Positions 18,580 through 26,965 of a DNA stretch of 64,000 nt are shown here, one piece after another. The DNA lies in the NCBI RefSeq assembly GCF_018760365.1, contig NZ_JAHIAB010000003.1:248001-312000 (forward strand). The letters are read 5' to 3'. Source of the stretch: Pseudooceanicola endophyticus (lineage in GTDB: Bacteria; Pseudomonadota; Alphaproteobacteria; Rhodobacterales; Rhodobacteraceae). Every line of letters begins with the position of its first letter. Position 1 is the stretch's first letter. The position numbers and the translations under genes were made by a program. The notes below the pieces were generated by a model. That model saw nothing but the letters and a program-made list of their open reading frames with translations. It was not told the DNA's origin and did no database searches.

Positions 18580-19476
18580 TCAGATGCGGCGCAGCATGCC
18601 CTTGGCCTGGGCCAGTTCGCGCATGCGGTTCTGCAGCTTCTCGAAGGCGCGCACCTCGATCTGGCGGATGCGTTCGCGCGAGACGCCGTAGGAGGAGCTG
18701 AGGTCCTCGAGGGTCACGGTGTCCTCGGTCAGGCGGCGCTGCGTGAGGATGTCGCGCTCGCGCTCGTTCAGCACGTCCATCGCCTCGACCAGAAGTTCGC
18801 GGCGGGCGTCCAGCTCATCGCGTTCCTCGTAGTCGCCGGCCTGGTTGGCGTCCTCGTCTTCCAGCCAGTCCTGCCATTGCATGGCGGAGTCGCCCTCGGA
18901 GCCGACGGTGGCGTTCAGCGAGGCATCGCCCCCCGACATGCGCCGGTTCATCGAGGTCACTTCCTCTTCGGTCACGCCCAGGTCATTGGCGATCTGCTTG
19001 ACGTGTTCGGGGCGCAGGTCGCCCTCTTCCAGCGCGCCGATCCGGGCCTTGGCCTTGCGCAGGTTGAAGAACAGCTTCTTCTGCGCCGAGGTGGTGCCCA
19101 ATTTCACCAGGCTCCAGGAGCGCAGGATGTATTCCTGGATCGAGGCGCGGATCCACCACATCGCATAGGTCGCGAGGCGGAAGCCCTTTTCCGGGTCGAA
19201 GCGTTTCACCGCCTGCATCAGGCCCACGTTGGCCTCCGAGATCACCTCGGCCTGGGGCAGGCCGTAGCCGCGGTAGCCCATGGCGATCTTGGCAGCCAGC
19301 CTGAGGTGGGAGGTGACCAGCTTGTGCGCCGACTGGGTATCCTGATCCTCCACCCAACGCTTGGCCAGCATGTATTCCTCTTCCGGCTCAAGCATCGGGA
19401 ACTTGCGGATCTCCTGCATGTAGCGGTTCAGACCCCCTTCCGGGGTCGGAGCCGGCAGCGTGTTGTAATTGCTCAA
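18580..19476 (-). CDS. rpoH: RNA polymerase heat-shock sigma factor (sigma-32)
   Basis: 298 aa sigma factor. Region 2 (SHLRLAAKIAMGYRGYGLPQAEVISEANVGLMQAVKRFDPEKGFRLATYAMWWIRASIQEY) and the RpoH box QKKLFFNLR are diagnostic; region 4 (LEDLSSSYGVSRERIRQIEVRAFEKLQ) is complete. I prefer the TTG at 19476 over the GTG two codons earlier, because GGAAGG sits 8 nt before the TTG but only 2 nt before the GTG. It directs heat-shock and, in Rhodobacter, photo-oxidative stress transcription. Followed by repeat copy C. Confidence 0.95.
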   Translation of the reverse strand: MSNYNTLPAPTPEGGLNRYMQEIRKFPMLEPEEEYMLAKRWVEDQDTQSAHKLVTSHLRLAAKIAMGYRGYGLPQAEVISEANVGLMQAVKRFDPEKGFRLATYAMWWIRASIQEYILRSWSLVKLGTTSAQKKLFFNLRKAKARIGALEEGDLRPEHVKQIANDLGVTEEEVTSMNRRMSGGDASLNATVGSEGDSAMQWQDWLEDEDANQAGDYEERDELDARRELLVEAMDVLNERERDILTQRRLTEDTVTLEDLSSSYGVSRERIRQIEVRAFEKLQNRMRELAQAKGMLRRI

Positions 19477-19656
19477 GTCCACATCCTTCCACTGACCTGG
19501 CGCCCTTTATGTGAAGGCGCTTAACATCCAGATAGACATCGCCTTGCGGGCCTTCAACACCCGCGCTGCAATATCTTACGGAAGCTTAACGTTTTTCCGA
19601 CGATAAATTTCCATGTGTTTCAGGATTTCACGCCGGTTTGTCATGTTGGGAAGTAT

Positions 19657-19682
19657 GCCTTGCGGTGGCGCGACCGCAAGGC
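19657..19682 (-). terminator. Hairpin after rluD
   Basis: Perfect 10-bp stem (19657-19666 with 19673-19682) with a 6-nt loop, 67 nt after the rluD stop. No T-run follows on the minus strand, so termination is uncertain. It lies in the 272-nt gap that must also hold the rpoH promoter; that gap is AT-rich near 19560-19610. Confidence 0.4.
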
Positions 19683-19748
19683 GAAGAGACTATGCAAATA
19701 CGCACATGAGATTGCGTGCGCATGTTTCGCTGCGTTTCTGCGCAGGGA

Positions 19749-20789
19749 TCAGCCCTGGCTGTGCGTGGTCGCGAGAGTGTCGAGAAGGCTCTGCATGTCT
19801 TCGGGCAGCGGGGCTTCGAAGGTCATCCGTTCGCCGGTGGCGGGGTGATCGAAGCCCAGGGTGGCCGCATGCAGCGCCTGGCGCGGGAAGGCATCGACGG
19901 CGGCGGCAACGGCTGCGCCCAGCCCCGTGGGAGAGGCCTTGCGGCGCCCGCCGTAGACCGGATCGCCCAGCAGCGCATGGCCGGCATGGGCCATGTGGAC
20001 GCGGATCTGGTGGGTGCGCCCGGTCTCGAGCCGGCATTCCAGCAGCGCGACCGAGGGCGGGTTGCCGAAGCCTTCCAGCGTGCGGGCGCGGGTGGTGGCG
20101 TGGCGGCCATGGTCGAAGAACACCGCCTGCTTCTGGCGGTCATGGCGGTGGCGGTCGAGCATGGTGGTGATCTTCAGCACGCCGCCGGCTTCGAAGGAGG
20201 CGCCCTTGACGCCGCGCAGCCGGGGATCGCCGGGATCGGGCACGCCGTGGCAAAGCGCGAGATAGGCGCGCTCGGCGCTGTGCTTTTCGAACTGGGCGGC
20301 GAGGCCGTGATGGGCACGGTCGGATTTCGCCACGACCAGCAGGCCCGAGGTCTCCTTGTCGATGCGGTGCACGATGCCGGGCCGCTTCTCTCCGCCAATG
20401 CCCGAGAGCGTGTCGCCGCAATGCGCCAGCAGGGCATTCACCAGCGTGCCCGAGGGCGAGCCGGGCGCGGGATGCACGACCATGCCGGCGGGCTTGTTCA
20501 GCACGATCAGGTCGTCATCCTCGTACACGATGTCGAGAGGGATTTTCTCGGCCACGGTTTCGACCTCGGCGGCGACGGGCACGGTGATCGCGATCACGTC
20601 GCCTTCGGCCACCTTTTCCTTGGGATTGGTCAGGGGCGTGCCGTCGCGGCTGACCTGGCCCTCGGCGATCAGGCGCGCGAGGCGGGTCCGCGACAGGGAC
20701 GCCTCCTCTGGAACATCGCGGGAAAGCGCCTTATCAAGACGGGACGGCGGGTTGGCCGCGATCAGGACGTGAAGGATAGTGCTGCTCAT
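19749..20789 (-). CDS. rluD: RluA-family 23S rRNA pseudouridine synthase (RluD-type)
   Basis: 346 aa. N-terminal S4 RNA-binding domain (SRLDKAL...LSRTRLARLIAEGQVSRDG) followed by the RluA catalytic domain with the motif GIVHRIDKETSGLLVVAK, whose Asp is the catalytic residue, and the ending LETGRTHQIRVHMAHAGHALLGDPVYGG. The probable target is helix 69 of 23S rRNA. The start codon shares two bases with that of the divergent small membrane gene, leaving no separate promoter space; GGAGG lies 14 nt upstream, which is long, so the exact start is not certain. Confidence 0.92.
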   Translation of the reverse strand: MSSTILHVLIAANPPSRLDKALSRDVPEEASLSRTRLARLIAEGQVSRDGTPLTNPKEKVAEGDVIAITVPVAAEVETVAEKIPLDIVYEDDDLIVLNKPAGMVVHPAPGSPSGTLVNALLAHCGDTLSGIGGEKRPGIVHRIDKETSGLLVVAKSDRAHHGLAAQFEKHSAERAYLALCHGVPDPGDPRLRGVKGASFEAGGVLKITTMLDRHRHDRQKQAVFFDHGRHATTRARTLEGFGNPPSVALLECRLETGRTHQIRVHMAHAGHALLGDPVYGGRRKASPTGLGAAVAAAVDAFPRQALHAATLGFDHPATGERMTFEAPLPEDMQSLLDTLATTHSQG

Positions 20790-21108
20790 GGCGCAGGAAG
20801 AGACCTCCGAATATCAGGAACCGGCGAACCTGCGGCTGTTGCGCCGCCTCGTCACGCTGCTGATGGTGGTGATGATTATCGGCGTCGTAAGCATTGTCGG
20901 CCTGGTTGTCATCCGCTTTTCCGCCACGCCCGAGCCGCTGATGCCCGACAGCCTGACCCTGCCCGCAGGCGCCACCGCCGAGGCGGTGACCGTCGGCACC
21001 GGCTGGGTGGCCGTCGTGACGAAGATGAAGGACGGCAAGGAACGCATCCTGGTCTTCGATGCCACCACCGGCTCCCTGCGCCAGAGCGTCGATCTGACCT
21101 CGGACTGA
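20788..21108 (+). CDS. DUF6476-like small single-span membrane protein
   Basis: 106 aa. One transmembrane helix at about residues 20-42 (LVTLLMVVMIIGVVSIVGLVVI), short cytoplasmic N-terminus, and a periplasmic part of about 60 aa with beta-like repeats (EAVTVGTGWVAVVTKMKDGKERILVFDATTGSLRQSVDL). It resembles the DUF6476 proteins of Rhodobacteraceae, function unknown. The ATG at 20788 has GAAGGA 10 nt upstream; a GTG at 20779 is too close to it. Its start overlaps that of rluD head to head. Confidence 0.75.
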   Translation: MAQEETSEYQEPANLRLLRRLVTLLMVVMIIGVVSIVGLVVIRFSATPEPLMPDSLTLPAGATAEAVTVGTGWVAVVTKMKDGKERILVFDATTGSLRQSVDLTSD

Positions 21109-21165
21109 GGGGTTGGCCTTCCGGTGCCGTCCCGCCTAGGGTGGGAGGCAACAAGGGAGACCGTC

Positions 21166-21960
21166 ATGACATCGCATTTCACCTTCGGCATCATCGGCGG
21201 CACCGGCATGTTGGGGGCCGCCATTGCCACGGGCATCCTGTCCTCGGGCGTGGTGCGCCCGGACCGGTTCTGGGTCTCGAACTCCAGCGGCACCGCGCCC
21301 GAACTGGACCGTTTCGGCACCGTGCAGGCCACCTCCGACAATGCGGAACTGGCCCGGGCCTGCGACGTGATCCTGCTCTGCGTGCCGCCCGCCGCCGCCG
21401 GAAAGATCGCCATCTCGGCGCCGGACAAGCTGGTGATCTCGGTCATGGCGGGGCTGTCGCTGGAGCGGATCGCGGCGCTGAGCGGCGCGGCCCGGGGGGT
21501 GCGCGCCATGTCGAGCCCGGCGGCCCGCCAGCGGCTGGCGTTTTCGCCCTGGACCTGTTCAGAGGCGGTGACGGCTTCGGACCGGGCGCGGGTCGAGGCG
21601 CTGCTGGGCGCCTGCGGCGTGGCGAGCGAGGTGCCGGAGGAATCCCAGGTGGAGCTTTACACGGCGCTGACCGGCCCGGTGCCGGGTTTCGTGGCCTACA
21701 TGGCCGACAGCATGACCCGATACGCGATCGGTCACGGGGTCGATCCCCGGGTCGCGGACCGCGCGACGCGGCAATTGTTCCTGGCTGCCGGGCAGATGAT
21801 GGCCCGGGGCGACAGCCCCGCCGCCCAGGTGCGCGAGATGGTGGATTATGCCGGAACCACCGCCGCCGGGCTGGTGGCACTGCAGGAGGGCGGCTTTGAT
21901 GCGGCCCTGGCCGAGGGGCTTGATGCAGCGGTTGAGAAGACGCGTAAAATCGCTGAATAA
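21166..21960 (+). CDS. Pyrroline-5-carboxylate reductase-like protein (divergent ProC)
   Basis: 264 aa. N-terminal Rossmann domain (FGIIGGTGMLGAAIATGILSSGVV) and a C-terminal dimerisation domain (ATRQLFLAAGQMM...REMVDYAGTTAAGLVALQEGGFDAAL), the ProC fold. It differs from standard ProC where substrate is bound: the usual MPNTPA is MSSPAA and the usual SGSGPAY is TGPVPGF. It may therefore be a paralogue with another imine or keto substrate, and I do not give it the proC symbol. AAGGGAGA precedes the ATG at 21166, 57 nt after the preceding gene. Confidence 0.75.
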   Translation: MTSHFTFGIIGGTGMLGAAIATGILSSGVVRPDRFWVSNSSGTAPELDRFGTVQATSDNAELARACDVILLCVPPAAAGKIAISAPDKLVISVMAGLSLERIAALSGAARGVRAMSSPAARQRLAFSPWTCSEAVTASDRARVEALLGACGVASEVPEESQVELYTALTGPVPGFVAYMADSMTRYAIGHGVDPRVADRATRQLFLAAGQMMARGDSPAAQVREMVDYAGTTAAGLVALQEGGFDAALAEGLDAAVEKTRKIAE

Positions 21961-21993
21961 CAAATTCTTATTGGGATATGTTAAGGTTTCGCC

Positions 21994-22218
21994 TCAGCGA
22001 TGCCTCTGGCGCATCCAATGCCACATCGGCCGGGTGTCCAGGGCGGCGATTGCCACGCCCAGCGGCAGCATCCAGAAGCCCAGCACCGGCAGGAACCCCA
22101 GCAACCCGCCGCAGATCAGCAGCAGCCCCAGCGGCAGGCGGAACCCCGGGGGAACCGACCTGCGCACCAGGACAAGGCCGCGCCGCAGACGTGATTTCAG
22201 GCTGCGGCGCGGTGGCAT
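21994..22218 (-). CDS. Small basic membrane protein of unknown function
   Basis: 74 aa, Arg-rich N-terminus (8 Arg in the first 20) followed by two closely packed hydrophobic segments separated by GFLPVLGFW, ending in a polar His/Arg tail. It is very probably real because its ATG follows the pepF stop with no gap (TGA then ATG), in the same direction, and it ends before the convergent ProC-like gene. Positive residues at the N-terminus suggest a cytoplasmic start. I do not recognise the family. Confidence 0.65.
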   Translation of the reverse strand: MPPRRSLKSRLRRGLVLVRRSVPPGFRLPLGLLLICGGLLGFLPVLGFWMLPLGVAIAALDTRPMWHWMRQRHR

Positions 22219-24069
22219 TCAGTCTTCCATCGCCTCAAGCTCGTCGATGAAGCCCTCGATCATCGACAGGCCCTTGTCCCAGAACGCGGGGTCCGAGGCA
22301 TCGAGGCCGAAGGGTTCCAGAAGCGCCTTGTGGTGCTTGGAGCCGCCCGCCTTGAGCATCTCGAAATACTTGTCCTGGAAGCCCTCGGGCTGGTCCTCGT
22401 AGACGGCGTAAAGCGCGTTCACCAGGCCGTCGCCGAAGGCATAGGCATAGACGTAGAAGGGCGAGTGCACGAAGTGCGGGATATAGGCCCAGTAGGTCTC
22501 GTAGCCCTCCATGAACTCGAACGCTGGGCCCAGGCTTTCGCCCTGAACGGACATCCAGATGGCGTTGATGTCATCGGGCGTCAGCTCTCCGCCGCGGCGC
22601 GCCTCGTGCAGCTTGCATTCGAAGTCGTAGAAGGCGATCTGGCGCACGACCGTGTTGATCATGTCCTCGACCTTGCCGGCCAGCAGCGTCTTCTTCTGCT
22701 CCTTGGTCTCGGCCTTGGAGAGCATGGCGCGGAAGGTCAGCATCTCGCCGAAGACCGAGGCCGTTTCGGCCAGCGTCAGGGGCGTGGAGGCCAGCATTTC
22801 GCCCTGACCGGCGGCCAGCACCTGGTGGACGCCATGGCCCAGCTCGTGCGCCAGGGTCATCACGTCGCGCGGTTTGCCGAGGTAGTTCAGCATCACGTAG
22901 GGGTGCACGTCGGTCACGGTCGGATGCGCGAAGGCGCCGGGGGCCTTGCCGGGCTTCACGCCCGCATCGATCCAGCCCTTGTCGAAGAAGGGTTGCGCGA
23001 TCTCGGCCATGCGGGGGCTGAAGCCGGCATAGGCGGTCAGAACCGTTTCCTTCGCCTCGTCCCAGCCGACGGTCTTGGGCGCTTCGGTCGGCAGCGGCGC
23101 GTTGCGGTCCCAAACCTGCATCTTGTCGAGGCCGAGCCACTTGCGCTTCAGCTCGTAATAGCGGTGCGACAGGCGGGGATAGGCAGCGACCACGGCATTG
23201 CGCAGCGCCTCGACCACCTCGGGTTCGACGTGGTTCGACAGGTGGCGCGCGGTCTGGGCGGTGGGCATGCCGCGCCAGCGGTCGATGACCTCTTTCTCCT
23301 TCGCGGTGGTGTTGTGCACCCGGGCGAAGGTGCGCAGGTTGGCGGCCAGAACGCGGGCCAGTTCGCGGGCGGCGGCCTCGCGCTTGGGGCGCTCATGATC
23401 GGTCAGCAGCGTCAGCGTGCCTTCGATGTTCAGCTCTTCGCCCATCACGGTGAAGCTGAGGCCGGCGATCGTCTCGTCGAACAGCTTTTCCCAGGCATCG
23501 CCCACGACGCCGAGATCGTGCAGGAACTTCTCCAGCTCATCGGAAAGCTGGTAGTCCTTCATGGCGCGGATACGGTCGAAGACGGGCTTGTAACGCGCCA
23601 GCTCTGCATCCTGGGAAAACAGTTTATCCAGATAGTCTTCCGGCAGCCTGTTGATCTCAAGCGTGAAGAAGACCAGCGGCGTGGTGAAGGTGGTGATCCG
23701 GTCCTGCATGTCGGACAGGAACTTCACCCGCTCGCCTTCGGTCGAAAGCTGGTAGTAGCGCAGCCCGGCGAAGGACATGATGCGTCCGGCCACCGCGCTG
23801 ATACGCTCGTTGCGCTTCACGCAGTCAAGGAAGGCGGGCGCGTCGAGCGTGCCGAGCTTGCCTTCGAAATCTTCCGCGAAGCTGCGGCAGGCGGTTTCCA
23901 GCCAGTCGAGATCGCGCTTCAGTTCCGGCGCATCGGCCGAGGTGTACAGGTCCGAAAGATCCCATTCCGGCAGGTTGCCGAAGGGTGCCGCATCGCCACC
24001 GGTTTCGGTGGCATTGGCGTCCAGCATCCGGATCGGGTGGATCGGGGCGGCAAGGGGCAGGCGTGTCAT
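22219..24069 (-). CDS. pepF: M3-family oligoendopeptidase
   Basis: 616 aa zinc metallopeptidase of the PepF/M3B type that hydrolyses short peptides in the cytoplasm. The catalytic motif is HELGH in MTLAHELGHGVHQVLA, with the third zinc ligand in TPLTLAETASVFGE. Typical surrounding blocks are FDLGVTP-like VKPGKAPGAFAHP and FVHSPFYVYAYAFGDG. The start at 24069 has GGAGGACGA directly before ATG; the upstream open frame to 24168 is not used. It is followed without gap by the small membrane protein gene. Confidence 0.93.
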   Translation of the reverse strand: MTRLPLAAPIHPIRMLDANATETGGDAAPFGNLPEWDLSDLYTSADAPELKRDLDWLETACRSFAEDFEGKLGTLDAPAFLDCVKRNERISAVAGRIMSFAGLRYYQLSTEGERVKFLSDMQDRITTFTTPLVFFTLEINRLPEDYLDKLFSQDAELARYKPVFDRIRAMKDYQLSDELEKFLHDLGVVGDAWEKLFDETIAGLSFTVMGEELNIEGTLTLLTDHERPKREAAARELARVLAANLRTFARVHNTTAKEKEVIDRWRGMPTAQTARHLSNHVEPEVVEALRNAVVAAYPRLSHRYYELKRKWLGLDKMQVWDRNAPLPTEAPKTVGWDEAKETVLTAYAGFSPRMAEIAQPFFDKGWIDAGVKPGKAPGAFAHPTVTDVHPYVMLNYLGKPRDVMTLAHELGHGVHQVLAAGQGEMLASTPLTLAETASVFGEMLTFRAMLSKAETKEQKKTLLAGKVEDMINTVVRQIAFYDFECKLHEARRGGELTPDDINAIWMSVQGESLGPAFEFMEGYETYWAYIPHFVHSPFYVYAYAFGDGLVNALYAVYEDQPEGFQDKYFEMLKAGGSKHHKALLEPFGLDASDPAFWDKGLSMIEGFIDELEAMED

Positions 24070-24218
24070 TCGTCCTCCTGGAATAGCGAACCGATACCAG
24101 AGATAGGCCGCATCCCCCTCCGCAGCAAGCCGCCGGAGGAATGCGATCCGGTGCGGGGTGCTTGCCAAAGCCGCTTTCCTGTCAGAGGCTTCGCGCGACC
24201 AAGGAAGGAGATCCTCAA

Positions 24219-25046
24219 ATGCGTTACCTGCGTTACGGGCCGCGCGGCCTTGAAAAGCCCGGGCTTCTGGACGGCGAGGGCCGCATCCGCGACCTGTCGG
24301 GGCTGGTGCGGGACATCGGCGGCGTGACCCTGTCGCAGCTGCCCGCGCCCGATCCCGCGACCCTGCCGCTGGTCGAGGGCACGCCGCGCCTGGGGGTGCC
24401 GGTGGCGGGGGTGGGCAAGATTGTCTGCGTCGGGCTGAACTATTCCGATCACGCCGCCGAAACCGGCATGGCCGAGCCCGAGGAGCCGATCCTGTTCATG
24501 AAGGCCACCAGTGCGCTTTGCGGGCCCGACGACACCGTGCGCCTGCCGCGCGGCGCCACCAAGGGCGACTGGGAGGTCGAGCTGGGCATCGTCATCGGCA
24601 AGCGGGCGCAATATGTCAGCGAGGAAGACGCGCTGTCCCATGTCGCGGGCTATACCATCGTCAACGATGTCTCCGAACGCGCCTTCCAGATCGAGCGCGG
24701 CGGCACCTGGACCAAGGGCAAGAGCTGCGACACCTTCGCGCCGGTCGGCCCCTGGCTGGTCACCCCGGAAGAGGTCGGTGATCCGCAGGATCTGCGGCTG
24801 TCGCTGGATCTGAACGGGGTACGGATGCAGTCGGGCACCACGGCGAAGATGATCTTCGGGGCGGCGCAGGTGATTTCCTACATCAGCCAGATGATGACCC
24901 TGCATCCCGGCGACATCATCGCGACCGGCACGCCGCCTGGGGTCGGCATGGGGCTGACGCCGCCGCGCTACCTGCGCGAGGGCGACGTGATGGAGCTGGC
25001 GATCGAGAAGCTGGGCCGCCAGCGCCAGCAGGTCGTTCAGGACTGA
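24219..25046 (+). CDS. Fumarylacetoacetate hydrolase-family protein
   Basis: 275 aa. The FAH fold follows an N-terminal about 70 aa domain: KIVCVGLNYSDHAAETG, the metal-binding Glu pair in DWEVELGIVIG, and VNDVSERAFQ carrying the conserved Asp. The arrangement GTWTKGKSCDTFAPVGPWLV and ATGTPPGVGMG fits the 2,4-diketo-3-deoxy-L-fuconate hydrolase/ureidoglycolate lyase branch, so it probably cleaves or hydrates a 2-keto or diketo acid. AAGGAAGGAG precedes the start. It is divergent from pepF and overlaps the end of the alpha/beta hydrolase gene by 10 nt. Confidence 0.88.
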   Translation: MRYLRYGPRGLEKPGLLDGEGRIRDLSGLVRDIGGVTLSQLPAPDPATLPLVEGTPRLGVPVAGVGKIVCVGLNYSDHAAETGMAEPEEPILFMKATSALCGPDDTVRLPRGATKGDWEVELGIVIGKRAQYVSEEDALSHVAGYTIVNDVSERAFQIERGGTWTKGKSCDTFAPVGPWLVTPEEVGDPQDLRLSLDLNGVRMQSGTTAKMIFGAAQVISYISQMMTLHPGDIIATGTPPGVGMGLTPPRYLREGDVMELAIEKLGRQRQQVVQD

Positions 25047-25999
25047 GCGTCAAACAGCGCCGCGCAGCGGTCGAAGGCGCGGGTCCGGATCTCCGGGCCC
25101 TCCATCATCACCTCGTGATAGGCGTCGGGCACCATCACCAGCTCTCCCTTCGGCCAGCGGGCCATGCGGGCGGTGATGCGCTCGGCGCTGACGATGGATT
25201 CCTCTTCGCCCAGGAAGGTGACGCAGGGCAGGTCCGGCGAGGGCATCTTTGCCAGCGCGAAGGTTTCCCGCAGCCCGGCCAGAAGCCAGCCCATCGAAGG
25301 GCCGCCGATCAGCGCCTCGGGGTGGTTCTGCGCATAGCGGCGCATGTAGTCGAACATGTCGCGATCATGGGTCAGCTGGTTGGCCTCGAAGCTTTCCCAG
25401 AGGACATAGGTCTCCGCCTTCGTACCGGGCGCGCGGCTTTCGCGGTGGCCGATCTGCCCGGCCAGCCACGAGATGCCCCAGGCCAGCGGTTCCATCGCCG
25501 CCGACAGGCGGATGCCCCACATCGGCGCGGTGAAGGCGCAGGCCTTCACGGGCAGCCCGTCATGCAGGGCACGCAGCCCGATGGCCCCGCCCATGGAATG
25601 CGCCACCAGGAACAGCGGTTCGGTGACGCCCAGGGCGGGCAGGGCGCCCAGCAGCGCCTGCACGTCGCGCTGGTAATCCGCGAAATGACCGACATGGCCC
25701 AGGGCGGGATCGCCCGCCACCCGCTGCGAAAGCCCCTGTCCGCGCCAGTCCAGCGTCACGCAGGCATAACCGCGCGCCGCCAGATCCGCCGCCGCCCGGC
25801 CGTATTTCTCGGCATATTCGGTGCGGCCGGTGAAGATCAGCACGGTGCCCTTCGCACCGGCAAGCGGCCAGTGCACCAGCCGCAGCTTGATTCCGTCGCT
25901 GGCCAGCACCCAATGGGCGCGCGCGCCCACGGGGCCTTCGGCATCGGCGGCGAAATAGGGGGCCTCTGGCAGGCCCGGAAGCAGGGAGGCGTCGGTCAT
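25037..25999 (-). CDS. Alpha/beta hydrolase, monoacylglycerol lipase/lysophospholipase type
   Basis: 320 aa. Nucleophile elbow AHSMGG (G-x-S-x-G variant) at about residue 135, oxyanion segment TGRTEYAEKYG, and the His in PDAYHEVMMEG. The acid usually given as Asp falls in FLGEEESIVSAER, where it may be Glu. The fold and DWRGQGLS match lysophospholipase L2/monoglyceride lipase-like enzymes. No signal peptide. It is downstream of the SCP2 gene by 8 nt, forming a lipid-related pair. Confidence 0.85.
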   Translation of the reverse strand: MTDASLLPGLPEAPYFAADAEGPVGARAHWVLASDGIKLRLVHWPLAGAKGTVLIFTGRTEYAEKYGRAAADLAARGYACVTLDWRGQGLSQRVAGDPALGHVGHFADYQRDVQALLGALPALGVTEPLFLVAHSMGGAIGLRALHDGLPVKACAFTAPMWGIRLSAAMEPLAWGISWLAGQIGHRESRAPGTKAETYVLWESFEANQLTHDRDMFDYMRRYAQNHPEALIGGPSMGWLLAGLRETFALAKMPSPDLPCVTFLGEEESIVSAERITARMARWPKGELVMVPDAYHEVMMEGPEIRTRAFDRCAALFDAQS

Positions 26000-26007
26000 G
26001 GCGGATC

Positions 26008-26307
26008 TCAGGAGGACAGCACGCCGCCCAGCTTCATCGCCAGCGGCATGGAGCCGTCAAGCTTCAGCTTGCCGGTCATGAAGGCGGTGGTGGGGCTCAG
26101 GTCGCCGGCCAGCAGATCCTCGAAGACCTCCTGCTCGGCGCTCAGCGTCACCTCGGCCTCCTCGTCCTCGGCGGCGGCGCGGGCGCCGGCTGCATCGACG
26201 ATGATCGCGCCCTCGCCCAGGATCACGAATTTCGCCACGCCGTCGAAGGCCTTGCCCCCGATCTTGCGGTTCAGGGCATCGACAGCGGCCGGGATCACTT
26301 TGCTCAT
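26008..26307 (-). CDS. SCP2 sterol-carrier-domain protein
   Basis: 99 aa single SCP2 domain, a small lipid-binding fold: VAKFVILGEGAIIVDAAGARAAAEDEEAEVTLSAEQEVFEDLLAGDLSPTTAFMTGKLKLDGSMPLAMKL contains the usual G.G.I..D and DP..AFM.GKLK.GD-like segments. GAAGGA precedes ATG at 26307. It lies immediately upstream of the alpha/beta hydrolase in the same operon; a role in lipid turnover is inferred. Confidence 0.88.
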   Translation of the reverse strand: MSKVIPAAVDALNRKIGGKAFDGVAKFVILGEGAIIVDAAGARAAAEDEEAEVTLSAEQEVFEDLLAGDLSPTTAFMTGKLKLDGSMPLAMKLGGVLSS

Positions 26308-26374
26308 GGCGGCTTCCTTCAAATTTACGAAATGGGGCTATGCAGGCCCCGTGCAGCAGCTAGAGTAGGGAATT

Positions 26375-26935
26375 ATGGTGGCTCTGAACATATACCGCAA
26401 AGCGTTCGTCGCGGGGCTTTTCGCCACGTCACTTCTGCTGGCCGGCGGGGCCGGGGCCGAGGGGCGCGAAGAGGCGCTTCTGAAAGCCCTCAAGACCGCC
26501 GATGCGGGCGATGCCGCCCAGATCGAGCGCGAGCTGGAGCTGATCTGGTCGCGCTCCGGATCCCCCAGCATGGACCTGCTTTTGCGGCGCGGAGAGGATG
26601 CGATCGAAGCGGGCGACATGACTGCCGCCATCGGTCATCTTTCCGCACTGGTGGACCATGCGCCCGATTTCGCCGAAGCCTACCGGATGCGGGCCCAGGC
26701 CTTCTACCAGGAAGGCGAACTGGGCCTTGCGATGCAGGACCTTGCCAGGTGCGTGTCACTGAACCCCTATAATTACGAAGCCGCTTTCGGTATCGCCATG
26801 ATCCTGGAGCAGACGGGCCGAGTCGACGCGGCCTATCGCGGGTTTCTCTCGGTGCTTCAGGTCTACCCCGGCCACGAAGGCGCGCGGGAAGGCCTGGACC
26901 GGGTGAAGACGCAAGTCTCGGAACGGGATATCTGA
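26375..26935 (+). CDS. Exported TPR-repeat protein
   Basis: 186 aa. Residues 1-28 form a signal peptide (hydrophobic AFVAGLFATSLLLAGGAGA). Two to three tetratricopeptide repeats follow (MDLLLRRGEDAIEAGDMTAAIGHLSALVDHAPDFAEAYRMRAQAFYQEGELGLAMQDLARCVSLNPYN and an adjoining one), so it is probably a periplasmic protein-protein adaptor. It is divergent from the SCP2 gene (67-nt gap) and precedes the helicase by 30 nt, probably the same transcript. Confidence 0.85.
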   Translation: MVALNIYRKAFVAGLFATSLLLAGGAGAEGREEALLKALKTADAGDAAQIERELELIWSRSGSPSMDLLLRRGEDAIEAGDMTAAIGHLSALVDHAPDFAEAYRMRAQAFYQEGELGLAMQDLARCVSLNPYNYEAAFGIAMILEQTGRVDAAYRGFLSVLQVYPGHEGAREGLDRVKTQVSERDI

Positions 26936-26965
26936 GGGGCGAAGACCCCTCCGGGAAAGGCAGGC

